Assembly: GCA_947626985.1 (NCBI GenBank)
Contig: CANQUG010000025.1
Location: forward strand, 1-46,859
Length of the DNA: 46,859 nt
Origin: an uncultured Lachnospiraceae bacterium
GTDB lineage: Bacteria > Bacillota > Clostridia > Lachnospirales > Lachnospiraceae
Reading direction: 5' to 3'
Below are positions 1 through 6,977 of the stretch, in pieces. The translations under genes and the position numbers were made by a program. The notes beneath the pieces were generated by a model. It searched no databases, was not told where the DNA came from, and was given only the letters and a program-made list of their open reading frames with translations. The first letter of the stretch is position 1. Every line of letters starts with the position of its first letter.

Positions 1-113
1 ACCATGTTTTTGCCGGCAGGGATTGGGAGATGTCTTGTTATTGGAGACACGATATTATTGAAGATAAGATGCTAAAAAGATTGTGAAACTCGTTTATGAA
101 AATTCGACAGCTT
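1..113. other. Short stretch downstream of psd
   Basis: This stretch follows the psd stop codon and runs to the window edge. I see no convincing gene, hairpin terminator or promoter in it. A 23-codon open frame from position 4 has no ribosome site in view and is not called. Confidence 0.4.
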
Positions 114-959
114 TCAGAACCCGTCTGCAGTTTCCGCCACTGCGACCTCTTCCCCCTTCCTCACCGCTATCTCTCCGCCGTCATTTTTCCCTGCGAACAA
201 TTCTCTTCGAATACGAATGGCCCCCTTCTGAAACAGCAGAAGAATAGTGGAGCCTCCGAACTCAAAATATCCCTTCTCCTCACCGGCCTTTACCCTGCTT
301 ACTCCCGGGAAGCGCCGGTGATTCCGGATCCTCCCCACAAGCATAGCGCCGATCTCCATCTGAACCATCAGTCCGAACGTCTCTGTCCGGATCACCTGAT
401 ACTCCCTGCTGTTCTGAGCAAAAACAGGAAAGGTTTCAAGAGCGACGGGCCTGACACAGTGCAGCTTCCCGGAGATTTTTCTGTGCCGCAGCACGTCCCC
501 CTCCGCCGCATAGCAGTATCTGTGGTAATTGGCCGGAGTAAGGCGGAAAATCAGTGCTGTGCCATCCGTGAATTTCCCGGCGAGCTTCGGGTCTTTTAAA
601 AGCTCCTCCAGAGAAAACCCGGTGTGTTTTACTGCAAAAACCGTGTTTTTTTGAATGGGAATCACCGACAGAAATCCGTCGCAGGGGCTTATAAGCCCGT
701 CCGGAGTTTCGCCGGCGTCATCCTCCTTCCTTTTTCTGATAAAGAAATCATTGAAGGAAGAAAAGCCGCCTTCCGGAATCTGAATATCGCTCATGTCAAT
801 ATGATATTTCCTTATATAATAAGGAACGAGTCCCCGGGACAGTCCCGAGGACAGAAAGCGTGCCGCGGCATCCGACACTTTTTTGCCCGTCAGAAGCTTC
901 AGAACAGCTCTTCCGGGAACGGTTCTGTATAAAAATGTTATCAGAAAAGATTCTTTCAT
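114..959 (-). CDS. psd: Phosphatidylserine decarboxylase
   Basis: This enzyme decarboxylates phosphatidylserine to phosphatidylethanolamine at the inner membrane face, the step after the pssA product just upstream. The protein has 281 residues from this start. The self-cleavage motif GGST lies at residues 235-238. In the family, the serine (S237 here) becomes the pyruvoyl prosthetic group when the proenzyme is cut into beta and alpha chains. The segment SPCDGF near residue 93 and LTPANYHRYC near 141 are also typical. I chose the ATG at 959 because it overlaps the pssA stop as ATGA, a sign of translational coupling, and gives the usual N terminus with FLYRTVPGR. An in-frame ATG at 971 would add four residues. 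It is the last gene of a four-gene lipid operon. Confidence 0.93.
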   Translation of the reverse strand: MKESFLITFLYRTVPGRAVLKLLTGKKVSDAAARFLSSGLSRGLVPYYIRKYHIDMSDIQIPEGGFSSFNDFFIRKRKEDDAGETPDGLISPCDGFLSVIPIQKNTVFAVKHTGFSLEELLKDPKLAGKFTDGTALIFRLTPANYHRYCYAAEGDVLRHRKISGKLHCVRPVALETFPVFAQNSREYQVIRTETFGLMVQMEIGAMLVGRIRNHRRFPGVSRVKAGEEKGYFEFGGSTILLLFQKGAIRIRRELFAGKNDGGEIAVRKGEEVAVAETADGF

Positions 960-1597
960 ACCGCATCCCATCCCATAAACAGCAGAAGTGCAATCATTTC
1001 GAGAATTCCAAGGAGAATAATTCCTATTTTTCCCACGGCTCCCGGTTTTTTGATTTCCACAGGCGCCAGATATCCGGCTCCCATGATCAGGAGATGAATG
1101 GGAAAACAGATGGTGCTTCTGCAGATTCTGTAATCATACATCAGATAAACCGCCGGCAGAGTTACGGCGACAGTCGTTACGGGAACTCCCAGATAGCCCT
1201 TTCTTTTTTCGGTGGTCTGCTTTTGCCTTTCCTCCTCCAGCACATTGAAATAGGCCAGCCGGATCAGCGCGCATAAAACAAACAGCGCGGCGATCATGCC
1301 CACGTATGTATTTTCCTCGGATATCATATAAACAAAAAGTCCGGGCAGGACCCCGAAGCTCACCAGATCGCTGAGAGAATCGATCTGGATGCCGAACCGC
1401 TTTTCCATGTCTGTCCGCATCTTCGTGGACGCCACCATTCCGTCAAACATATCGCAGACTCCCGCCGCCATAAGACAGCAGACGGATTCCCAGTACTGCC
1501 CGTGCAGCACACAGAGAATGCCGAAAAAGGCAAACAGCATTCCCAGGTAAGTCAATATCACTGTATAATCATAAAATCCGATCGGTTTCTTTTTCAT
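956..1597 (-). CDS. pssA: CDP-diacylglycerol-serine O-phosphatidyltransferase
   Basis: This integral membrane enzyme joins CDP-diacylglycerol and serine to give phosphatidylserine, the substrate of the psd product encoded next. The protein has 213 residues with several hydrophobic segments. The CDP-alcohol phosphotransferase signature is present in variant form: DMFDGMVAS, then a short spacer, then GIQIDSLSDLVSFG, keeping the four aspartates but with Ser where the common motif has Arg. This insertion-bearing form is familiar from clostridial PssA. The open frame extends upstream to 1891, but that part overlaps the TVP38 gene in another frame. The ATG at 1597 has a GGGGGA ribosome site directly before it, so I start there. 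It overlaps psd by 4 bp. Confidence 0.92.
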   Translation of the reverse strand: MKKKPIGFYDYTVILTYLGMLFAFFGILCVLHGQYWESVCCLMAAGVCDMFDGMVASTKMRTDMEKRFGIQIDSLSDLVSFGVLPGLFVYMISEENTYVGMIAALFVLCALIRLAYFNVLEEERQKQTTEKRKGYLGVPVTTVAVTLPAVYLMYDYRICRSTICFPIHLLIMGAGYLAPVEIKKPGAVGKIGIILLGILEMIALLLFMGWDAV

Positions 1598-1689
1598 GTT
1601 ATTCCCCCATTCCACATCAGGTATTATATTCTCAGCATTTTGAAGCCGTCCCGTCTTTGCGCTCCCACAGGCCGGCTGCGGAAAAACAT

Positions 1690-2247
1690 TTATTTTATCA
1701 GTCCGAATCCCAGACTGTAGGCCAGAATGCACCAGGGCTTTCCCAGTATGATGATCCAGATGAATTTCCGGGCGTTCATTTTCATCAGGCCGGAAAAATA
1801 GCATAAAAAGTCGTCCGGAAACAGAGGGAGCAGCGTTGCGACGAAAAGAAAGAGACCGTAGGAGCCGCTCTTTTCGATTCTTTTGCTCCATTTTTCATAC
1901 TCTTTTCTGGGAAACAGGGCAAGTATGATATCGATTCCGTACTTTCTTGCAAGAAAATAGGCAATGACGGAACCCACGCTGATGCCGATATAATTGCACC
2001 AGAATCCCACCATACTGCCGAACACGACGGCTCCCGCCGCGCATCCCAGGTACCCGGGCACCACAGGCACCACCACCTGAAAAATCTGAAAGGCGGTGAG
2101 GAACAATGGCGCCGCGATCCCGTAGCCTTTCATATAATTCTGTAAAGCTTCCACCGAGTCGAACTTCTCCTGAAGAAGCAGTTTCACAAAAATGCAGATC
2201 ATGAGAAGGAAACCTGCCGCTGCCAGTAATTTTATTTTTTTGCCCAT
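1690..2247 (-). CDS. TVP38/TMEM64 family membrane protein
   Basis: This 185-residue polytopic membrane protein belongs to the DedA-like VTT/SNARE-associated group. It has an N-terminal membrane helix at about residues 5-23, a hydrophobic core with VVPVVPGYLGCAAGAVVFG, then GSVIAYFLARKYG, and a C-terminal membrane pair around FLFVATLLPLFPDD and FIWIIILGKPW. Proteins of this group act as lipid scramblases or support envelope homeostasis, and its place between a PAP2 phosphatase and pssA fits a role in phospholipid handling; the exact job is inferred. The start at 2247 is chosen for the AGGTG site upstream. The PAP2 gene ends only 7 bp before it, so the two are probably cotranscribed. Confidence 0.85.
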   Translation of the reverse strand: MGKKIKLLAAAGFLLMICIFVKLLLQEKFDSVEALQNYMKGYGIAAPLFLTAFQIFQVVVPVVPGYLGCAAGAVVFGSMVGFWCNYIGISVGSVIAYFLARKYGIDIILALFPRKEYEKWSKRIEKSGSYGLFLFVATLLPLFPDDFLCYFSGLMKMNARKFIWIIILGKPWCILAYSLGFGLIK

Positions 2248-2254
2248 ACAGATT

Positions 2255-2950
2255 TCACCTCCATATTCTGTTCTCACGACGCCTTTTCTTCCGGAAGTTT
2301 TCCAGACTGCACACGGCTTTTGCGTACCGCCGGGAAAAACCGCTCTTCTGTACAAAGAAATAGCTTCCCTCGGCGAGAAGAATTCCTGCGATCACATCGA
2401 TCCAGACATGCTGCCTGGTAGTGAGCGTGGAGATACATACGCTGACTGTTATCAAAAGAGAAGCTGTCTTATACCATCCGGGTATTTTTTTATTATCTCT
2501 CACCGCGATAAAGCAAAGCCAGCTGGTGAGACAATGAATGGACGGAAACAGGTTGTCCGCCGCGTCCAGGCGGTAAACCAGTCTCATCAGATTATCCCAC
2601 ACAGAATTTCCTTCTATTGCAGGTCTGGTATTCGTCGTAGGGAATACCAGAAAACACAGAAGACAGACCAGCTTGGCCGCAAAATCCGCGCTGATAAAAC
2701 GAAAGGCTTTTTCCCTGTCCTGCCGGCATCCGATGATATAATTCACCACCCAGAACACATAGCATCCCAGATATATGATCACGGTCCATGGTACAAAGGG
2801 AATCCGCTCATCCAGTCTGCCTGAAAGATTATAATGAACCCTGCCTGTCGTCAGCAGTCTGGAACCGTTGTATGCCAGCGCATTACAGGCCAGGGAAAGC
2901 AATATCGGTATCCGCATAATCTCCGGTATGATATTCCGCTTTTCTTTCAT
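2255..2950 (-). CDS. PAP2-family membrane phosphatase
   Basis: This is a 231-residue membrane phosphatase of the PAP2 superfamily, which removes phosphate from lipids such as phosphatidic acid or undecaprenyl diphosphate. The second catalytic motif is clear as PSIH at residues 136-139. The third appears as TTRQHVWID, with R179, H181 and D185. The first motif is reduced to TNTRP near residue 110. Several membrane helices are visible, at about 55-75, 90-105, 138-150 and 165-176. It is the first gene of the operon with TVP38, pssA and psd, so a lipid substrate is likely, although which one is not shown. A GGGGGG ribosome site precedes the ATG, and a TATAAT box lies at 2976-2981. Confidence 0.85.
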   Translation of the reverse strand: MKEKRNIIPEIMRIPILLSLACNALAYNGSRLLTTGRVHYNLSGRLDERIPFVPWTVIIYLGCYVFWVVNYIIGCRQDREKAFRFISADFAAKLVCLLCFLVFPTTNTRPAIEGNSVWDNLMRLVYRLDAADNLFPSIHCLTSWLCFIAVRDNKKIPGWYKTASLLITVSVCISTLTTRQHVWIDVIAGILLAEGSYFFVQKSGFSRRYAKAVCSLENFRKKRRRENRIWR

Positions 2951-2975
2951 CCGATCCCCCCTTCCGTTTTTTTCT

Positions 2976-2981
2976 ATTATA
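2976..2981 (-). promoter_or_regulatory. -10 box for the phospholipid operon
   Basis: The minus strand reads TATAAT here, 25 bp before the PAP2 start. With an 18-bp spacer the -35 candidate is ATGAAA, a weak match. The surrounding DNA from about 2970 to 3040 is AT-rich and separates the minus-strand lipid operon from the divergent deaminase gene. Confidence 0.5.
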
Positions 2982-3172
2982 GCGTATAGTTCTTAACCCT
3001 TTCATTAAATTTTCTTAATTTTTTCTAAATTTTCCGGTAAGAGAATCGTACAGGACGCCTGCGAAGTCTGCAAAAATAAGAAAATCTTTACGGTTGCGGA
3101 ATAGAAGAGGGTATGCTAAGATTACTTATCAGAAAAAAGCCGGCGGCACATGCGCCGGATCCGGAGGATGAC

Positions 3173-3667
3173 ATGGTAAAGCCAGAAAAGGGAAAAAGAA
3201 TATCGAAAACGGACGCTTATCTGAACTGCGCGGAGATCTTCGCCTACAGGAGCACCTGTCTGAAGAGGCGGTACGGTGCCGTGATCGTAAAAGACGATGT
3301 GGTGATCTCCACGGGGTATAACGGTTCTCCCAGAGGACTGGACAACTGCTGCGATCTGGGCGTCTGTCCCCGGATAAAACGCGGCATGCATCTGGGCGAG
3401 GGTTATGAAATCTGCCGTGCCATTCATGCGGAGGAAAACGCACTCCTGAACTGCTCCCGCCAGCAGACCATCGGAGCAGATCTTTATCTCACCGGCATCA
3501 ACCCGGAGGATAATTCCATCCACAGGGCCAAACCCTGCCCTCTCTGCGCCCGGAACATCATCCAGGCGGGAATCCGGAATGTGTATCTGCGGACAGGCGA
3601 GGGAGCGGATAATTATGAAGTGATCGCTGCCGGGGATCTGGAATGGTACAGACATGAGGAAAAGTGA
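3173..3667 (+). CDS. Deoxycytidylate (dCMP) deaminase family protein
   Basis: This zinc-dependent deaminase of the ComE/dCMP deaminase group converts dCMP to dUMP, feeding dTMP synthesis. The protein has 164 residues from this start. The zinc site is intact: HAEEN with the zinc ligand H85 and catalytic E87, and PCPLC with C122 and C125. GYNGSPRG near residue 48 is the usual substrate-loop motif, and the extra cysteine cluster DNCCDLGVCPR is typical of dCMP rather than free cytidine deaminases. An upstream ATG at 3113 exists, but its purine stretch sits almost on the start. The ATG at 3173 has GGAGG at ideal distance. The following MazG-like gene is 65 bp downstream and also acts on nucleotides. 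Confidence 0.88.
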   Translation: MVKPEKGKRISKTDAYLNCAEIFAYRSTCLKRRYGAVIVKDDVVISTGYNGSPRGLDNCCDLGVCPRIKRGMHLGEGYEICRAIHAEENALLNCSRQQTIGADLYLTGINPEDNSIHRAKPCPLCARNIIQAGIRNVYLRTGEGADNYEVIAAGDLEWYRHEEK

Positions 3668-3732
3668 ATGTTTGTTCCGGAAGAAGGATTCCCTGCGTCT
3701 GAGGGAATGATCAGCATGGAAGGAGGAACGCA

Positions 3733-4074
3733 ATGACAGCCAATGAGTATCAGAAGCTTGCCATGACGACGCTGAACAGGGAACTGAGCAGGAAGGACGT
3801 TCTCATCAACGGCGTTATGGGCCTCTGCGGGGAGGCGGGGGAAGCCATCGACATCGTGAAAAAGCATCTGGCCCAAGGGCATGAGCTGGACAGGGAGCAC
3901 CTCATCGGGGAACTGGGGGATATCGCCTGGTACCTGGCTGAGACGGCCATGGCTCTGGACGTGGATCTGGAAGAGGTGCTGAGAAGAAATATAGAAAAAT
4001 TGAAGAAGCGGTATCCGGAAGGCTTTGACCAGGAAAGATCCGTTCACAGAGAGGAACAGGACCCTTCTGAGTAA
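3733..4074 (+). CDS. MazG-like nucleotide pyrophosphohydrolase
   Basis: This 113-residue all-alpha NTP pyrophosphohydrolase of the MazG/dUTPase superfamily cleaves NTPs or dNTPs to NMP plus pyrophosphate. The metal-binding pattern is visible: E34 and E37 in GEAGEA, then E60 and D63 in GELGDIAWYL. The length matches single-domain MazG-like proteins rather than the two-domain MazG. GGAAGGAGG precedes the ATG. It lies after dCMP deaminase, so a role in trimming the (d)NTP pool is plausible, although the substrate cannot be read from sequence. A small hairpin follows the stop at 4074-4094. Confidence 0.87.
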   Translation: MTANEYQKLAMTTLNRELSRKDVLINGVMGLCGEAGEAIDIVKKHLAQGHELDREHLIGELGDIAWYLAETAMALDVDLEEVLRRNIEKLKKRYPEGFDQERSVHREEQDPSE

Positions 4075-4094
4075 TGTCCGTATATAACGGACAT
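4074..4094 (+). terminator. Weak hairpin after the MazG-like gene
   Basis: An 8-bp perfect stem, ATGTCCGT and ACGGACAT, closes a 5-base loop and begins at the stop codon. The following tract is ATATGCTTTTC, a poor U-run, so termination may be inefficient. Confidence 0.4.
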
Positions 4095-4190
4095 ATATGC
4101 TTTTCATCTTTGCAGCAGAGACAAAAACAGGATATGCATGTTTTCAAGCAGAATTTCATGTCGAAAATTGAAAAAATTTATTACGAAATC

Positions 4191-4219
4191 TTTACAAAAG
4201 GATAAAAATTTGGTATATT
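4191..4219 (+). promoter_or_regulatory. Sigma-A-type promoter of the surface-protein gene
   Basis: TTTACA at 4191-4196 and TATATT at 4214-4219 are separated by exactly 17 bp, 74 bp before the ATG. The upstream DNA is rich in A and T, as at strong promoters. Confidence 0.7.
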
Positions 4220-4292
4220 AGACGCATGGTAAATTCACAAACATGAAATATCTTTTGGAAGACCGGGAGAAAATAGTTACAGAGGTGGGAAG

Positions 4293-6125
4293 ATGATGAA
4301 AACGATGAAGGGAAAGAAGTATACAGTGAAAAGAAGAATCCGTTTTCTGGCGGCGGCAGCGCTGACTGCGGCGCTGATCGGCGGGCAGGTGTATCCGGCC
4401 CTGGCTCAGAATGAGCAGGCGGAAACGGAAGTGATGAATGTGATACCGGAGAACATTACCATTGATGAGCCTGCGGCTCTGGGAGATGTTTCTCTGCCGG
4501 AGAGCGAGTACGGGACTCTTTCCTGGGCGGACCCGTCCTACGTGCCCTCCCTGAGAGTGGAATCCTGCGGGGTTATTTTCACTCCGGCGGAATCTGTGGA
4601 CCTGTCCTGGATGTCGGGATGGGACGAGGAGGAAGGCGTCTGGAGAGGTACCGTGACCGTAGTGGTTACCAGTCTCGGAGAGCCTGAGGAGGATAGCGCC
4701 GGAGAAGCAGGAACAGAAACCGCCGGGGATTCGGGAAGCTTTTTAGAGAAGGCAGCTTCCGGAGAAGGCTCCGGTGAAAACGGCGGAGAATCCCCGGAGG
4801 AGTCAGCCGGAAATATGGAGGAATCCCCGGAGAATGCCGGAGACGGCGCTGCGACGGTGCAGGAGCCTGCCGGAGATCCGGAGAAATCTGCGGAAAAATC
4901 CGGCGGAGATACCGCCGTGTCCGGGGACACAGTCGCAGAACCCGGTGAAACGGACGGGGACAGCGGTGCGTCCGGTACAGAGGATAAGGAGAACAGTCAG
5001 AGCGGCCAGGAAGCAGACGGAAATACTCCCGAGGCCGGAGCCGACGACTCTCAGACAGGAGAGACCGGATCTGAAGGGGAGAGCGGATCTGCCCAGGACA
5101 GTGAAGGGACCGCGGACGGCGATTCTCAGGCTTCGGATCCCGAGAACAGCGGCACGGTTCCGGAAGCTTCTGACGGCGGGAACGCAGGAGCTGAGGACGC
5201 CGGGGAACCGGACAATATTTTTGACAGAACCCAGGCGGAGGCTGACGACCGCCCCATGACGGCGGAGGAGAACCTCACGGAGGAGGAACAGCTTGCCCGC
5301 GCGGCCGAAAATCATACCTGCGACGGAATCTATGTTTCCGGAATCAGTCTTCCCTGGTATGTGCAGTTCCGCGCCACGAGCGGAGAAACCTATGAGTTTG
5401 CCAATGAAAAGACCGCCAGTATTTTTAAATCCTATGAGCTTGAGCTGTGGGATCTGAAAAGCGGGACCGAGTATGAGATTCCGGAGGGAGAATATGTGAG
5501 CGTCACCGTTCCCGTAAAGGAAGGTTACGAATACACCGTGGAGCATATTCTGGACAACGGCGCAGTGGAAACGATCCTTCCCAGCGTGGAAGGGTCCACC
5601 ATGGTTTTCAGCACCCATTCCTTCAGTCCCTTCGGCATCGCGGGAAGCAAGCCTGTAGTGGGAGACGACGTGACGGATAAAAACTATCCATCCACACCAA
5701 CTCCAACTCCCACGAGAAGACCGGGAACCACCGCTGCACCCAGACCGTCCTCCTCGCCTTCCGGAGGAAACGGGAGCAGCACGCCGGATAAGGACAATGC
5801 CGGCTATACGAACAACGGAAACGGGAACAGCAGCGGCACCGCAGATAAAGATAATGCGGGCTATACGAACAACGGAAACGGAAGCAGCAGCGGCACAGTA
5901 GATAAAGATAATGCCGGCTATGCAGACAACGGAAACGGAAGCAGCAGCGGTACAGTGAGCAAGGACAACGCCGGCTATGCAGACGACAGTAATGACAGCA
6001 GCTCCTCGTCACGCGCCGTGGCCACAGGGGACAACACCCTGATTTATCCCTTTATCGTTCTGCTGGCTGCGGACCTTCTGCTGATCCTGGCAGTGATCGC
6101 GGTGAAAAAGAGAAGAGCACATTAA
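4293..6125 (+). CDS. Acidic repeat-bearing cell-surface protein
   Basis: This 610-residue exported protein has no function I recognise. A basic N terminus and hydrophobic stretch FLAAAALTAALIGG with ALAQ form a signal peptide of about 38 residues. A small domain runs to about residue 130. Residues 130-330 are a low-complexity stretch dominated by E, G, S, D and A. A second compact domain (about 335-455) contains CDGIYVSGISLPWYVQF. A PTPTPT/Ser/Pro linker follows, then four copies of a roughly 20-residue repeat with the core KDNAGY (about 490-570). The end is ATGDNTL, a membrane helix and KKRRAH. That tail resembles a sortase signal (as in PxTGD motifs) but lacks the proline, so it may simply be a membrane anchor. 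It has its own promoter. Confidence 0.85.
   Translation: MMKTMKGKKYTVKRRIRFLAAAALTAALIGGQVYPALAQNEQAETEVMNVIPENITIDEPAALGDVSLPESEYGTLSWADPSYVPSLRVESCGVIFTPAESVDLSWMSGWDEEEGVWRGTVTVVVTSLGEPEEDSAGEAGTETAGDSGSFLEKAASGEGSGENGGESPEESAGNMEESPENAGDGAATVQEPAGDPEKSAEKSGGDTAVSGDTVAEPGETDGDSGASGTEDKENSQSGQEADGNTPEAGADDSQTGETGSEGESGSAQDSEGTADGDSQASDPENSGTVPEASDGGNAGAEDAGEPDNIFDRTQAEADDRPMTAEENLTEEEQLARAAENHTCDGIYVSGISLPWYVQFRATSGETYEFANEKTASIFKSYELELWDLKSGTEYEIPEGEYVSVTVPVKEGYEYTVEHILDNGAVETILPSVEGSTMVFSTHSFSPFGIAGSKPVVGDDVTDKNYPSTPTPTPTRRPGTTAAPRPSSSPSGGNGSSTPDKDNAGYTNNGNGNSSGTADKDNAGYTNNGNGSSSGTVDKDNAGYADNGNGSSSGTVSKDNAGYADDSNDSSSSSRAVATGDNTLIYPFIVLLAADLLLILAVIAVKKRRAH
5782..5994 (+). repeat. Four in-frame repeats with KDNAGY core
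   Basis: Four tandem units of about 60 bp each encode GNGxSSGT-x-x-KDNAGYxxN with small changes (TNN, TNN, ADN, ADD). They sit between a proline-rich linker and the anchor helix, as wall-spanning spacer repeats do. Units are almost identical at DNA level, so copy number may vary among strains. Confidence 0.8.
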
Positions 6126-6248
6126 AACGGGTAACAGAGAGCTTGAATGAACAGGAGAATTTCATACCGAAGCCTGAATGAAAAAGCTCGCATGCAGGAA
6201 TACCCGCAGAGCCCCTTCCATATATTTTCATATGGGAGGGGTATTTTT

Positions 6249-6599
6249 ATGAGAGTTAAGGCCGTATTGAAATCACTTTTATTTTCCTATGCCGTCACCG
6301 GAATGTTTCTCCTGCTTCTGGCGTTCCTGTTATTCCGGTTTAACCTGGGAGAGGGGCCGGTGTCCGCGGGCATCCTGGCGATCTACGTGCTTTCCTGCCT
6401 TCTGGGAGGCTTTATGGCCGGGAAAACGGTGCGGAAGGACAAATATCTGTGGGGAGTCCTGGTGGGGCTCTGCTATTTTCTTCTGCTGGCGCTGGTCTCC
6501 TTCGCGGTGCAGAAAAGATGGGATATGAGTCCTGCTCACACAGTCACCACATTCCTGATGTGCCTGGGCGGAGGAACTCTTGGAGGAATGCTGTCATAA
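6249..6599 (+). CDS. TIGR04086-type small membrane protein
   Basis: This 116-residue protein with four predicted membrane helices (about residues 6-27, 36-56, 65-84 and 94-115) resembles the clostridial TIGR04086 family, whose function is unknown. Glycines cluster in helices 2 and 4, as in SCLLGGFMAGK and CLGGGTLGGM. The open frame reaches back to 6147, but GGAGGGG sits 7 bases before the ATG at 6249, and the upstream part has no membrane character. It lies just ahead of the SCIFF peptide gene, a neighbourhood I recall as common in Lachnospiraceae. Confidence 0.8.
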   Translation: MRVKAVLKSLLFSYAVTGMFLLLLAFLLFRFNLGEGPVSAGILAIYVLSCLLGGFMAGKTVRKDKYLWGVLVGLCYFLLLALVSFAVQKRWDMSPAHTVTTFLMCLGGGTLGGMLS

Positions 6600-6612
6600 G
6601 CGAAAAAAAAGC

Positions 6613-6641
6613 TTTTAAATTGAAAAGTTTTATGCTATACT
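6613..6641 (+). promoter_or_regulatory. Candidate promoter of the SCIFF gene
   Basis: TATACT at 6636-6641 has a TTTTAA hexamer 17 bp upstream at 6613-6618. The -10 is good and the -35 poor. It lies 35 bp before the SCIFF start codon, just after the preceding gene ends. Confidence 0.45.
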
Positions 6642-6675
6642 ATGCAAAGACTGATATACATAAGGAGGATGCGCT

Positions 6676-6816
6676 ATGGAACATATTAAGACATTAAATA
6701 CAAAGAACCTGCAGAACACATTGAAGAAGGGCGGATGCGGCGAGTGTCAGACATCCTGCCAGTCAGCCTGCAAGACATCCTGCACTGTGGGAAATCAGAG
6801 CTGCGAGCACAAATAG
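6676..6816 (+). CDS. scfA: SCIFF ribosomal peptide precursor (six cysteines in forty-five residues)
   Basis: This 46-residue peptide starts MEHIKTLNTKNLQNTLKK and ends CTVGNQSCEHK. It has six cysteines at positions 21, 24, 28, 32, 36 and 43, which is the defining pattern of the SCIFF family found almost throughout Clostridia. In this family a radical SAM enzyme forms a thioether bond between a cysteine sulfur and the alpha carbon of another residue in the cysteine-rich core. The biological role is unknown. TAAGGAGG lies 6 bases before the ATG. The maturase follows 161 bp downstream, beyond two hairpins. It is too short to be found by usual length cut-offs but is certain by pattern and context. 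Confidence 0.95.
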   Translation: MEHIKTLNTKNLQNTLKKGGCGECQTSCQSACKTSCTVGNQSCEHK

Positions 6817-6838
6817 AACGCCGCTTCAGGGTGAACAT

Positions 6839-6868
6839 ATAAGCAGCGGGAGAAAAACCGCTGCTTAT
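6839..6868 (+). terminator. Attenuator-like hairpin between precursor and maturase
   Basis: An 11-bp perfect stem, ATAAGCAGCGG paired with CCGCTGCTTAT, encloses an A-rich 8-base loop. It is followed by TCTTGT, a short U-rich tract. It could let most transcripts stop after the precursor so that peptide is made in excess of its enzyme. Confidence 0.55.
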
Positions 6869-6886
6869 TCTTGTACTGAGATATTC

Positions 6887-6935
6887 CCATCTGCGGGACC
6901 CTTCGTCCCCGGCGGCCGGAGGGCCCCGCAGATGG
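6887..6935 (+). other. Large GC-rich hairpin before the maturase
   Basis: CCATCTGCGGG at 6887-6897 pairs perfectly with CCCGCAGATGG at 6925-6935. The 27-base interior holds further GC-rich complementarity (CCCT with AGGG, CCGG with CCGG). There is no U-run, so an mRNA-processing or stability element 42 bp before the maturase start is more likely than a terminator. Confidence 0.5.
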
Positions 6936-6977
6936 AGAATCAATTATATAAATGCCACAGGAAAGGATTTCGATAAG

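Noticed and set aside
3113..3172. N-terminal extension of the dCMP deaminase
   Set aside because: The ATG at 3113 has its purine stretch too close, and the extra 20 residues have no family character, while 3173 has GGAGG at good distance.
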